DNA of 64,000 nt from Neelides folsomi (GCA_034687125.1 JAQGBZ010000158.1:78794-142793), one strand, 5' to 3'. Positions 52,021 to 64,000 are shown, counted from the first letter of the stretch. The notes: generated from the letters alone by a model not told the origin. Numbers and translations: made by a program.

Positions 52021-54872
52021 GAACTCATTGGAAATTGGAATTTCCTCGAGGTCTTTTAATAATGGAGAGAATTGAAGAAGATGCATTTGTGACTATAGGA
52101 AGAGATAGGATATGAAGTTTTAGCCTACATTCGTCCCTTTATGACCTCATAAAGTCCTCGCTTTCTCTCACACACGACCCTCACACCCTCACACGACAAT
52201 TCTACAGGATTCTACACTTTATGCATCCAAGGAATATGAGAGAACAATATTCAATGACAATGGAAGTTATATAGGAAATGCACCGTTACTTAACCCCGCC
52301 ACTTTTTAAAAAAAGGACACTATGTATCTCTTTTATCCCTTTATAAAATCACCTGAAATGCCTTAAAACCTTTTCTTTCATAACAAGATAGGAAAATGCA
52401 ACAAAAGATCAAACTCTATTTTATTGATCTTAATTGACATTCAATTTACACAATATTATATTGCGTGTAACTAAATAGTGATTTATAGCTATAATCTGAG
52501 TGACAAAGATTTTTTGAATATGATGCTACATAATAAATACAGATACATGTATGGTATGTACAATATGCAGTTTCTATTAGCAACATAGCAATTATTCACA
52601 AGTTGCATGAAGAAAATGAAGATTGATTGGATTTGTTTAAATAATTGATTTTGTAATTTTTTTAAAGAGCAAAGGGGAGGAAGGAGAATATAAAAATTTT
52701 TAATTAAAGGGATGATAATTATGTTTGAGGATGAATGTCATTAAGGAGTGATTTTAAGGAGCGATTTTCAAGACTGGTTTTAAGTAGTGATTTTGAAGCG
52801 GAGGGAGAGGAAGCGGTTTGGAAGTGATTCCACTCTTTTTATCTTCGTTCAAGTTCCATTTGATTGACTATAAATTCCCTCAACTTGGCGTTGAGAAATG
52901 AAGAGCACAAAGTGTCACTCACCCTCCCTCAACAATAAATTCAAACTTCCTTTGACTCACCCCGCCCAATACAAAATTATACCATAAATCTCATACAAAT
53001 ATCACAAAATCACCTGCAATACCAAAATATCATACAGTACAATATACTATATGTAATACAATATATATAAATATATATGTGATACTTGTATGTTATATGA
53101 CCATAATAATGTTTCTTTAAATGTATGATTTTATATTTACAAAGATATTTTATAAAATTTTCTATACAAGTTGGACAATTTGGTTTATATTATTTATAGT
53201 TTGTATTATAAAACCTAGCAGTTCATTTTATAATGTAATGAGCACAAAGGCCCATTGAGCTTCATGAACTTCGGACAATGGTAGAGAAACCATGACAACT
53301 TGGACTCAATGTACCCAAGACAAGAAATGAATTTAACTATTTATTTTTATTTTTATTCTTTTATTTACAATGAGAAACAATTTGTCCATTTTATTGCACT
53401 TTTAGGTCATTTACAACATTATAAACATTTGTACTCAACCTCACGACATTTATAATTCTTATAAATGGAATATCATAAATGTAGAAAAGATCTAAAGGGT
53501 GCGATTCCAATATTTTAACATTTACATTTACATATATCATTTGCATCATTTATCATATCGTTTATTGAATGTCTTTGAACTCATGAACTCATAAGGGAAT
53601 TGAAGCAATTGGGTGAAATGATTTGTGAATTTACGTGTGGATTCACATATGGATTCACATAGCAGCTGGAAATTTCCAATCACTGCTTTTGATATTTTAA
53701 CATTCAAATCATCCCATAAAGCTCATGCTTTTTGGAAATATTTTAACAGGACACGTTCTGACGTCAAAAATCAAATACCAGGGAAGCTGCATAAAAGTTC
53801 TTAAAATCATACACATTAAATATGTATTAATATATCAGATTCAGAATGTACCATACATATGTAAATGATTTTAGTTGCTATAAAAATGTAATTTTTATGA
53901 TCATTGTTTAATTTTCATGGATGCATGAAGGAGCCGCTATGGGAGTTGTTATGTAAAATTGGCATGTTATGAATTGTTCTCAATTTTGTATTTTCATTTT
54001 GTGTTCTTTAGATTCCAACTGGGGGTTATTGGTTCGGGTGAGTTGATGAGAATTGACGGGGATTTTGGCGTTATTTCCATTGTTGAAGTGCCGGCCGTCG
54101 CCCGCGTGTCTCCCCATCTAATAACTCCCTTTCTAACAACATACCAAATGACAGCCAAGAAAAGATTCACCTCAATTCATGTTCAAGTGAGGTGAAGCAA
54201 AACGAAGGGCCGCACCCGACCGAACAAAAATCGCTTCCTCTTCCAAACACATCAACTCCTTCCCTTACACATCAACTCCCTTACACATCGCATAATTTGA
54301 CAAACTTAAATATACTAAGAACATAACTAATGTTATCTTAACTAAATTATCGTTGAGATTTACGATGTAAGAAATACTGTATATTATTTAAGAAATATTG
54401 TACATTTAAATATGGAATTTTAATGTAAATATGTAAATAGTTAATATCATTTAATAATTGCAAGCATTTTGAAGTTAATGAGTTTAAATTTAGTTAGAAG
54501 ATTGAGAGGCTTCACATTTTGAAAGACGTTTAGTTTTGTAAGAGAAGGGGAGATTTGAAGTGGAATAATAAATTGAACTTTCTCTAGAGATCCATTTGTC
54601 TGATTGCTTCCAACCCAATTATAGTCCAATAAATGCCATGGAGACTCAAATGACTAATTACAGTCTTTCAATGAGACAAATTAACTATTATCTATTACCA
54701 TCTTTAATCTACATCTTACCCAGAAATATATTTACTAATCAACATCATCTGTCTCATTAACCATTCACCTTAGCATAATAAATCCACTTTTAGTTCTTAT
54801 GAATTTTTAAATATTAGCGGGAAATTCAAAATACATGCAAGTATAGAGTAATAATATTGTATTTGTAACCAT

Positions 54873-54940
54873 AGTGCATAATATGTGTATAATACAGTGT
54901 ATAATATATGTGTATAATATAGTGTATAATACATGTATGT
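54873..54940. repeat. Minisatellite of about 24 bp, under three units
   Basis: Units of the form ATAATATGTGTATAATACAG followed by TGT, repeated with small length changes. Confidence 0.75.
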
Positions 54941-57381
54941 AGTTGTACTAGATAAATGGATAAATTTAAATGTTAATCTTCAGACATTGGATGAAATGAA
55001 TCCGTGAAATGATTTGCATTGTGAAATTTGATGTCTTATTGTTTGGAATCGATGTAAATGGTTTGATAAGGAGGCGGGAAGAGTTAAGTGAACATTAAAG
55101 CGGGAATTAGAGGCATCTTACGATCCCAATCAAATCCTTTTTTCCGAGGTGGAATTGAATTGATCATTGGTTTGGTTGCGGAGAACCACAGGTTGATTTA
55201 GTCGATAAGGACCACATTTGGTTGGTAATTGGTTGGTCAGATGATGATTATGATTTTGGCTGAGAGCTGAAATGTTCACGACCTCACGACCAAAGCGGAT
55301 CTTTTCTTAGCCCTCGATCTGGATCCATAGTCTTCATCACGCCGAGATAAGGACCAAAATATTAATAATCTTAATGTGGAGGAGGAAGACAAAAGAGAAC
55401 ACGAACGCACGACCACCTCACATAACATTCACAGATTCACATACAAACCCACCTGTAATAATCTACCATGGAAACAAAAATCATCTACTTCCCATCTCCA
55501 TAGTAACATCATCTCTTTACATCCGATCTCCATAGTAACTACAGAAGTTACAGAACAGATAATAAACTAATAATATACAGGTATAGTATTCAGATATATG
55601 AATATGTATATAAATGTATTATCTGTATAGGAAGTCATATCTGGTCATATCTGGAGTCATTTAGTATATATTGAAGTATGCTCATTTTGTTCATCCCTTG
55701 AGTTTTTGTTCCTTCTTTGGTTGTTCTTTTCTTCTTTTCTCCTCCGTGCCTCTTTTTAATGTTGGAGATGAAAAGTGAATGAGGGGGAGGGGAGAAACCC
55801 GTCAAATCAAACTCCATTTAACCCCTTCCTTTTTTCATATTCCACGCAGTTTGAATGATAAAGGGAAAGAAATCCGCTAATCACACACTCATCACGATAC
55901 AATTATTAATCTCATTCAAACATTTGACAACTATACACGTTCAAAAACTCATTTATGATTCCTCCGATATTGCATCCAGGAAAATTCATGAAATAAATAA
56001 GGAGATAAATAGATCACTTTTTAAATGTAACACATAACCACTAATTTACAATTTTGGCATTATTTATGAAAAATTGATCAAATTTTAAATTTCCCTTTTT
56101 GGCGCATTTTCTAAATATTGTACCATTAATTAGTATAATCTTAAATTATTAATTTTAGTACATTTGTAATTTAACATTGTAATTTAACATTATACACTAT
56201 ATATAAAATATGTATACAATATAATATAATTTAATATTATTTATGATATATGGTACATGCATTTATAATGGTAGTCGACAGGTTTACGTATTTATTTAGT
56301 TTAACTAATGATAAGTATGTTAATGAAGTTTTGAAGTATTTGGATATGATAATGTGAACGATTTCATTAGTAAGATGTATAGGATGAATCTGGCTGAATT
56401 TAGATGTAAATGGTTTAATAAAGAGGTTTGTGATTTTGAAGCGTGTGTGAGACGTTTGTTGTTTGAAGTCGGTGGAAATGTAATTTGGATCGTTTCTGTT
56501 TCTGATCCCTTGATGATGGGATTAATATTATCACTCCCATTCATCTTCCTATCTTCCCCCCCGTGATTGGCAAGTCGTGGAAAGGCCGACAATCAGCTCC
56601 ATCAAATAAAATCAACCCATGTCCCGCCACAATCATTTTTAAAACATGATCACTCATAAAATATATCCATACATTATCCTACTTTTACCTATATACTAAT
56701 GCAAGTATTATTATCATACTCTTTTTTTACTTCCACGTGGACCATTTATTCTCATGAAAGTCTCATTAACCTTTAACTGGACCAAATAATCCCAATAAAT
56801 CAAAGTTTCACTCGAAATGGAAAATTTCGCAAAAATCCTAATTTTGTAAAATCCCAATTTTGCAAAATCCTAATTTTGGAAGACAATCGCAATAAGTTTC
56901 CAATTTTGCTTGATTTAGTTCAAATGAAATTAAGCTATAAATTTTATTATTACAGTCGCAAGATTAAGTAAAGATACGCGATATTTAAATAATTGCAAAT
57001 AATTGTAATTTAATATTTAATAATCAATTGAATGAAATGAATTTAATTCTAAAGGAGAAGTTTCTTAAATTATAATGTGAGAATGTGTGATTTGTGTTGT
57101 AATAAAAGAATTTTATCTCCTGGGGTTTTGGTCGTCCTGGCTCCTTCATTCCCCCGGTTGTCACACATGATTACTTTGATTACAAATGAATTTTTTACCT
57201 GTCTTCGTCGTGTCGTCGGAGTCCATTCAACACATTCCACATTCTTTTTATCATCCCCATCCTCAAAATTAATACTTGAGGTATATTACGTATATTACCC
57301 TCATTATGACTCCTAATGGCTCTAACTACCATCTTCATCACTTCATCAAGATAGAAACCATAGAAATCTCACATATACCTA

Positions 57382-57404
57382 GTGACCATAGTAACCATAG
57401 TAAC
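57382..57404. promoter_or_regulatory. Overlapping RFX X-box-like palindromes
   Basis: GTGACCATAGTAAC (57382-57395) and GTAACCATAGTAAC (57391-57404) overlap by five bases. Both fit the RFX X-box pattern GTNRCC-AT-RGYAAC. Function is inferred from the motif only. Confidence 0.4.
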
Positions 57405-60055
57405 CTAACCTATACATAGTATCCATACCAACATCTTATATTTATAGTTAATATACTTTCGACACTTTGTTAGTCATCTGGCATAAATAATAATAAGATT
57501 TATAGGAACATATTAATGGAGATGATATGATATACCATAGAGTATCCAGTACATGTATCATATGATATAACTATGATGTAACTATACTGTAGTTATGGTA
57601 ACATGAAGAGATTTAAAATATTAAGTAAAGTATTATGTTTTAATGTTAAGTTGTGGAGTCATGACAACAGAGATGTGTTTCATTATATTAGTACTATGTA
57701 TGTAGATATATGAATGTGAAAAATCATTGTTTTGTGTGAGTGAGTGGATTTGGGCGAAGCACACGGAGTTCGTGAGATCCCCGCAATTTCCCTATTCATT
57801 GTTGTAAGACGACGGTCAGCTTTTTCCATACACCTCACATACTCTCAATTGATTGTAAGTAAAAATGTGTTCCTACATCCCTACAGCCACTTGGACCTCA
57901 CGAGGGCCTTAAAGAAGACCACAAAATATTCTTCACAACTTCCATGGACTAAATCGAATAACGTGGAGGAGTCAAACTGCGAAAGAAATCTCTCCATGTG
58001 ACTTCTCAATATGCTCTCATTATTATTCACATCTTATTACACATTTTTAACTCCAGATTATTAAATATGAAGAAGATCCCTTTAGTATAATTGGAAACAT
58101 CAAAGGGGAATGAACTGAAAATTAACCAAAAAAATCCTTTAACATTTTTAATTATTAAATCCTTATTAAATTATTAAATCTTTATTATAAATCATTTATT
58201 TATTTATTATTTTTAAACTAAACTTGTTGAATTATTAAATAAATATTTAACGGTTTTTTAACTAATAATTTAAAAAGGCTATTTTGTTATTATGTTATTA
58301 ATCATATTAATACGTCTCCATGGTTAATAAATAACATAATGATATTTAATAATAGCAGTATTTGTCATTTAGTAGGAGAATAAATGGTGAAAAGAATGTA
58401 ATTTGTAATGTTGGTTTAAAAGTAAGGTTATTTTTGTAGTCGTGAAGACTTTGAAGGAATTAAGGGTGAGTTTTTAAATAAATGGGAATAAATGAATGGA
58501 TGTGTAGTTGGGACAAAGAGATAAATGATGGTGTAATTCTTTTAAAGTAGTACGTGTGGGTTTCTTTGGGAGATTCTCCGCGGTTTCCTCCTAAATATTT
58601 GTCTTTTCTTTGGGATTAGAAAGAAGGTGATAATTGAATGTCCATTGTGGTGGGGGAGTAAATGATCCTCACACACTCAGAGACGCCGTTCTCCAAGGGG
58701 GATTTACATATAACATTTAATGACCACCGACACGATCTCGTGTCTCTTCAAATTCAACCACAAACAATGACGACAATGGACACAGGTTTTCATTCCACTC
58801 GGACACCCACATGAACAAAAAACAAAATAACAGCTACAACACATTTTAAATCTAAAATTATCAAACACTCAAAAATCATCACTCTTTGAAATTTTAAATA
58901 TTCCCGCCAATTACTAAGAAATTTTAAATCATCCCGCCAATTACTAAAAAATTTAAATTATCCCGCCATATTTCTAAATCTTAAATTTATTGAATTGACT
59001 GAATTGGAACTTTTGACAGTTTTGGATAAATTCTAAGAATTGAAAAATGTAAATTCATTTTTCTGAGAATTTCAGATTTTTTTTCGAATCATTTTTCCAA
59101 GAAACAATTGAAGTTTTGTTGAGGTTTTGCATCAACTCAAAATTGGCGTTTCATTGTTGTAAATCAACTGGGGCGGTATTTGAATTTAATGAAAGATCTT
59201 CAACTTTGTAATTTCATATCATTTCACAAACAATTCCGCCTTTGTCAATCAAATTCCACACATTGACATAACAAGAACAGATTTAATTTAATACATTCAC
59301 ATTTTCAGAATTACAAACTCACATGCTTAAAATCATAAACTTATGAAGATTGACAAACGCAGTATGTATATAATCTACTATATATAAAGATGTATCTTAT
59401 AAATATAAAGATTGTGTTCTTTATTTAGATAGAGATTCACATAATGATTTATAGAGAAGAAAGGAATGACAATGTTTTACATATTTATACTTATACAACA
59501 TGTACAGGATTATATGAATATGAATGAATGAGTTATATCATTATGGTTTATGTATGATTATTTAGTAAAATGAGAATGTGAATAACAATGGAATGAAATT
59601 AACTCGTGTGGACTTAACTACTTTTGTTACATTGGAATTTTACATTCAATTGGAGGTTCTTGGAATTCCACCACAAATCCACGTGTTGTAATTTAAATTA
59701 ATTTACTCAATTTGTAAAAGAATAAAAGAACATTTTTATAAACAATTTTCCTTTTTACTTCAATCACTTTACGGCCTTATGAACATTCATCCATATGTGG
59801 GAGCTTGAAGCTAAAACAATAACAATTACATAGCTTATAAACTTATAGTTAAACATCAAATATATTATTTTATAACTATTTAATTATATTTAATTATATC
59901 AGGTATATAAATTTTATAGGTGCCGTGTCCATTCTGTCCAACCAATTTTTAATCTTTAGTAGAGTTAACTTAAAGTGTATTATTTTAAGAAAAGTTTAAA
60001 AAAGTTAATTTTATAGTTTTTGTATACTGTATTGAACAAGTTTAGTTTTAATTAT

Positions 60056-60648
60056 CTAATAGTGTTGTAATGAAGGATATCCTAAATAATGATATCCACC
60101 ATAGTAGGGGCGAACACCGTAATGACCATAGCCATAAGGTCTATAATAAGGATCTATAGAAAAAATAAATCAAATTGAGTAAATGACGTTAATTGTAATT
60201 AAGCAGAAAATAAAAATAACCTAATTGTAACTGTAATACTAAATTTTAATAGTAATTGTTTGTCAACTTACTAAATCCCCCATATCCAAAACCACCAAGT
60301 CCTCCAAGTCCACCAAATCCCCCGAATCCTCCGTGGCCGCCGTAAAGAAATTTGCTTTTGAAGCCTCCCAAATTGAATGATTCGCTCATCATCAAATCTA
60401 ATATTTTTAATGCATTTTAAATATTTACCTAATTAAATATAATAACAATCAATAACTTACCAGATTCTTCTTGACCATTAGATAAATTGAGCAAATATAA
60501 GAAAAATATCTAAAATAAACAGTTTAGAATTAATACATATATTGTATATTAAAATATACTTATTATGAATAAAATAAGTTTAAAATTATGTAATATTTTT
60601 AAATATAATAAAAATATATCTTACAATCCAAACTCCCAATTTGACCAT
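60056..60648 (-). CDS. Small secreted Gly/Tyr-rich protein
   Basis: Four small exons, from the gene's start: 60648-60625, 60509-60461, 60397-60272 and 60153-60056. Phases are consistent, giving 98 residues. ATG 60648 opens a signal peptide split by the first intron (MVKLGVWI-IFFLYLLNLSNG), with likely cleavage near NGQ/EES. The mature part is Gly/Phe-rich (GGHGGFGGFGGLGGLGGFG) and then Tyr-rich (NPYYRPYGYGHYGVRPYYGG), ending LGYPSLQHY. There are no cysteines in the mature part. The composition resembles arthropod glycine-rich cuticular proteins and the YGGY-type antimicrobial peptides of other ecdysozoans; I cannot choose between them. It lies divergent from the acyltransferase gene at 61.7 kb, about 1 kb away. 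All donors are GTAAG(A/T) except where codon context fixes them. Confidence 0.8.
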
Positions 60649-60701
60649 TTTGACTTGAATTGAAGATGCGAAGTGAAAAAGAAAGTTTGTGGATCATTCA
60701 A

Positions 60702-60708
60702 TTTTATA
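60702..60708 (-). promoter_or_regulatory. TATA box of the Gly/Tyr-rich gene
   Basis: TATAAAA on the minus strand, about 55 bp upstream of the ATG, leaving a short 5' UTR of about 25-30 bp. Confidence 0.55.
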
Positions 60709-61654
60709 TTCAAATGTCTCATTTCCATTTTACGTAACGAAGAATTTGTCCAACAGGAAGTTTGATTTCTTTAAATGTCTTTGTTTTATTGAAACAATCA
60801 AAAATTGTTCCTTAAGTCAAACCCAAGTGAAGGAAATATTTTCATATGTGTTTGATAGAGGAAGTCATTTGGGGACAATCACACCCATCTTCATTGGGAA
60901 AACCTTTATGCAAATGATTGTTACAAAAGTCAAGTTGTGAGATCTGGTTTAATAACCACAATAAGGAGTTTCATAGTAAAATCTTTATTTTTATATACAT
61001 AGCGTTTATAAAGATCTGAATTTATTATTCTTACGCACTATCGTATATTATATTATAAGTGCGTACCAGATACTTTATGTATATACATACAATATTTTAT
61101 GCATAATTATGACATGTGAATAAATGTGAAAGTTGGTAAATGTGTTTAATTTAAAGTCTTTCATTATTTCATTTGTCTATAAATATATTTAATCGCTAAT
61201 AGCGCGTGTAATATTAGCGGATGAGATGTCTACCTACAGATATACAGATATAGTCCATATTTTAAGATAAGCTTACATAGTATAAGAAAACATTTTACAA
61301 TTATAATGATACTTGGAAATTTGAATCAAAATTTAAAATTTAACAAAAAATGGAAATTGCTTTCAAATAAACCTTGAATTCCGGAAATTAATAATGCCAA
61401 TTTTAAGATACACATGCAGACTCACAAGCATTATTATTATATTATCTTACCTTTATTAGATAATTACATATCATTTACATAACAAAAAATTATTATATAT
61501 TTACATAAATGCATTCCATATATTAATAAGTATTTAGGTATTCCCATATTTAACAACTACTAATTTACATTTGTTCGAATTGAAATGTTCTCAAGCTATT
61601 TCAAATAAGACTTTGTGATTTTGCATAACTTTTAAAGTCATCATTTAGTTCAAG
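60709..61654. other. Intergenic between divergent genes
   Basis: Upstream region shared by the minus-strand Gly/Tyr-rich gene and the plus-strand acyltransferase. It is AT-rich. An 83-codon open frame at 60689-60940 has no recognisable content and overlaps the promoter; it is not called. Confidence 0.5.
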
Positions 61655-63483
61655 ATGTCTTCAATTCGAAATATATTCAGTAAAAGAAAAATTATTAATA
61701 ATATTATAACCTTTATTATTTTTATTTTCGCACTATTTATCAGCCCTTTGTTATTACTTTTTGTATTGTTGATTGCTCTTTATCGTTTAACAGTTGCAAA
61801 AGTGGTTTTATTTTTTAGAAAAGATTTAGATAAAATTTTGCCACTTCGGAGTGCTTTTGTTCAAATTGAAGATTTAGAAAAATCCTTAAATTACAATGTT
61901 GAGATTTCCGCTTTGATGAAAGGGAAAATTAACCAAGACATGTTGTGCAAATTCCTAACTGAAAAATTTATCGAAATTAGAAATCCGAAATCGGGTGAAT
62001 TGTGTTATTCGGAAATTACTTCAAAACTTGTCAAATGTGCGGGTTTTTTCTTTTGGAGCAAAGATAAGGATTTTGATATTCGAAACCATGTGACTGAATA
62101 TGAGCCCAAAGTTAAAAAAGAATTTTATGGGATTGAAGATGTCAATGAAATACATAACGTTTTAATGACAAGTTCATTGCAATTAAATCGCCCGCCTTGG
62201 GATGGAACTTTTATTAACAATTTTAAATTTGAAGGTTCGGACGAAGTTTATAGTTTATTTCTATGGAGATGGCATCACGTGGTAGGAGATGGTAATTACA
62301 AATTTAATAAATTTTAAATTTACTTAAATTATAAAACTAAATTATTCAAATTTTAAAATTCTCCGCCATTTTTAACAGCATTTAGATAAAATGTTTATTT
62401 TTAGGATATTCCTTGTTAAAAGTCTTTTTGAATTTCGAACCCGGAAATAAAGATAAAATTATTGAAATTCGACATAGCAAAAATGAAACATCAGCGTTTA
62501 GAAATTTTATTGGAATTCTTCGATTTGTATTTTGCTCACTTTATGCAGCAATTTACGAAGTCGTGATTTCTGTTGATGTTAACGATCTCCATCCTTCGTT
62601 TTTTAAAAAAAGAGGAAAAACTGTTTTAAAAAGCGTTAGTCATCCTCACAAATTCATTTCTGTTAAAACTTTAAAAGAAATTTCGCGGTCGAATAATGTC
62701 GGAATAACGACGGTGATAATTGCGGGGATTGTTGGAGGAATTCGGAGATTTATGATTGAAGAAGGAATGAAAATTCCATATAAAATTCAATTTGGTTTTC
62801 CTTTGCCTGTTTCTGGACATCCAAATTTCAAATTAAGAAATTATTAGTAAGTTAATTAAGCTTTTTAATTAAACTTTTAAAACTAAGTTTAAAAAGTTCT
62901 TACAAAATTAAAATTTATTATGATTTTATTTTAGCTCATTTGCCAATATTCCTCTTCCTATCAGAATCTCCGATCCTTTTGAGAGACTTCAAGCGATTGA
63001 GCGGAAATTAGATAAATTGAAAAACTCCACAAGTCCTTTATTCAATTTTTTAATTATTGTTCCCATGGCATCAGTCTTTATTTCTGTTTTGAATCGAATT
63101 ATTAACAAAAATAATTATTCTACTGTTGTCCTCTCTTCATTTCCATGGTTCAAAGAGGAAATTACATTTGCTCACATGCCAGTTGCAAATTACTTTGGAG
63201 ATTTTGCTTTCTATCCAGGAAATAATCGTAAATTAAGTTAAAATATTTTATTAAAATTTACTAATTGATGATTCAATATCTTAAGATTATTTGATTTGAT
63301 TTGATTTTTTACAAATTATGTATTGTTTAAATAGCCTTGAATATTACAACGATGACTTATAATGGGAAACTTTCCATGGTGGTGACTGGTGAAGAAGAAG
63401 TTTTCAAAACTGATGCAAATATCATAAAAATCAATGAATTGATTCAAAATGAAATAAATAATTTAGTTATTTCAAGTGTTTAA
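61655..63483 (+). CDS. WS/DGAT-type O-acyltransferase
   Basis: Four exons, 61655-62291, 62405-62846, 62935-63227 and 63335-63483, give 506 residues in consistent phase. The family (wax ester synthase/diacylglycerol acyltransferase) joins acyl-CoA to long-chain alcohols or diacylglycerol. A hydrophobic N-terminal segment (about residues 18-45, IITFIIFIFALFISPLLLLF) predicts membrane anchoring. The catalytic HHxxxDG motif is HHVVGDG, followed by YSLL as in the family. The intron splits the final Gly codon of the motif. Upstream, NRPPWDG is the family's conserved 'RPLWxx' region. C-terminal conserved pieces include SFANIPLPIRI, VVLSSFPWF and LNITTMTYNGKLSM. No frame damage is seen. A poly(A) signal AATAAA lies at 63585-63590. 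A role in surface wax or storage lipid is inferred from family. Confidence 0.88.
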
Positions 63484-63584
63484 TTAATAAAATTTTATTA
63501 AATTTCACACTAATAGTAAGATTTAAGATAAAATTATTTATATTTTATTTTGAATTGTTTTATAATGTACCAATTTGGATAATC

Positions 63585-63590
63585 AATAAA
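63585..63590 (+). terminator. Poly(A) signal of the acyltransferase gene
   Basis: AATAAA about 100 bp after the stop codon. Confidence 0.5.
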
Positions 63591-63595
63591 AAATA

Positions 63596-63800
63596 TTAAA
63601 TTATTTTTGTTTTACTTTTATTATTATATTTTTCTGAAAATGATATAATTCCCATAATAAATAATTTATCAAAAGCAGAATGACCTTGTTCAAATAATAA
63701 TTGAAGAAGTGCAATTAATAAAAATGAAGTTTGTACTCTGTTGTTTTCAGCATGAATATTAATTTTTTCTACTGTTAAATAAACGGCTAACATATCGCTA
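63596..63800 (-). pseudogene. IR-like pore-region fragment
   Basis: About 68 codons read LLIALLQLLFEQGHSAFDKL and end in a stop at 63596. The EQGHS pore motif and the preceding hydrophobic stretch match the receptor at 3131-5518 (LEQGHS). The segments before and after the pore that an intact IR needs are missing. Upstream it runs into the repeat cluster at 63.8 kb. It is probably a broken IR copy, though an exon of a gene continuing beyond the window is possible. Confidence 0.4.
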
Positions 63801-63985
63801 TCTTGTAAAATTGAGGCTCCATGGAGCACCATGGTGCTCCATGAAGCGAAATTTCGCTCCTTGCAGTTTTCAATGTAAATTTCCCTATCTTATAAAATTC
63901 CGCTCCATGAGGCTCCATGCAAAAAAACTCCATGGTGCTCCACCTTTGCTCCTGAAACTCCATGGTGCTCCATGTAGAGCACAAA
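63798..63985. repeat. Palindromic GGAGCACCATGG repeat cluster
   Basis: 63821-63842 is a perfect 22-bp palindrome centred on CACCATGGTG. 63845-63858 is a perfect 14-bp palindrome (AGCGAAATTTCGCT). CTATCTT(G/A)TAAAATT followed by a CTCCATG word recurs about 90 bp apart (about 63798 and 63886). ACTCCATGGTGCTCCA recurs with a 30-bp period at 63927 and 63957. The cluster may continue beyond the window. Confidence 0.8.
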
Positions 63986-64000
63986 ATAGGGCTGACTTTG

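Larger units (their letters stand above)
45118..60055. other. 15-kb gene desert
   Basis: No supported gene. Contents: (TA)n at 47903; X-box-like words at 49003, 53285, 55462, 55494, 55526, 57382, 57391 and 57589; CAGGATTTAGTC at 49823; AAGCCCAGGTTATA repeated near 49659 and 49741; minisatellites at 50946, 51885 and 54873; and many islands switching from G-rich to C-rich (for example 50810-51050, 51610-51860, 52670-52980, 57730-58000). Probably regulatory and intergenic DNA of lov and of the minus-strand gene at 60 kb. Confidence 0.45.

Noticed and set aside
60689-60940. 83-codon plus-strand open frame between the two divergent genes
   Set aside because: Overlaps the TATA box of the Gly/Tyr-rich gene and has no recognisable sequence.
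63787-63984. 65-codon minus-strand frame with WSTMEF repeats
   Set aside because: Translation of the palindromic repeat cluster, not a protein gene.

Overview
The window is nuclear DNA of an arthropod. The protein-coding genes are interrupted by short AT-rich GT-AG introns, short TTAGG tracts (the arthropod telomere unit) occur, and a bric-a-brac/pipsqueak-class (BTB plus Psq) transcription factor and divergent ionotropic receptors (IRs) are present. Mostly intronless IR genes beside a WS/DGAT-type acyltransferase would suit a springtail (Collembola) or another early-branching hexapod, but that placement is inference. The bases are strongly AT-rich and most of the window is non-coding.

Left part (1-16.5 kb), dense and rearranged. 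The last three exons of a GH31 alpha-glucosidase (+) are followed by two divergent IR genes (-). The first IR is intact and intronless; the second carries one frameshift. Between them lies a recent inverted copy of one exon of the neighbouring nord/NDNF gene. Next come a palindrome-rich island holding a 60-bp relic of the second IR, and a broken PRC1/Ase1/fascetto-like pseudogene (+) with a truncated mariner-like element in one intron. The complete six-exon nord/NDNF gene (-) closes this part; I assembled it with consistent intron phases to 544 residues.

Middle part (16.5-60 kb) is a gene desert around one developmental gene. A five-exon BTB-Psq transcription factor, best matched to jim lovell (lov), lies on the minus strand from 33.2 to 28.0 kb (734 residues). 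A possible 5' non-coding exon with a TATA box lies about 11 kb upstream. The flanking desert holds a decayed mariner-like element, several minisatellites, recurrent RFX X-box-like 14-mers, and many 200-500 bp islands where the plus strand switches from G-rich to C-rich.

Right part (60-64 kb). There is a four-exon gene for a 98-residue secreted Gly/Tyr-rich protein (-). It is followed by a four-exon WS/DGAT-type acyltransferase (+, 506 residues, motif HHVVGDG). Last comes an IR-like pore fragment (-) that runs into a palindromic repeat cluster at the window edge.

The genes do not form an operon or pathway. The IR cluster is consistent with chemosensation, nord with extracellular Hedgehog/BMP modulation, lov with neural and developmental regulation, and the last two genes possibly with cuticle or surface chemistry. 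All splice sites and protein joins were read by eye and have not been checked against transcripts.
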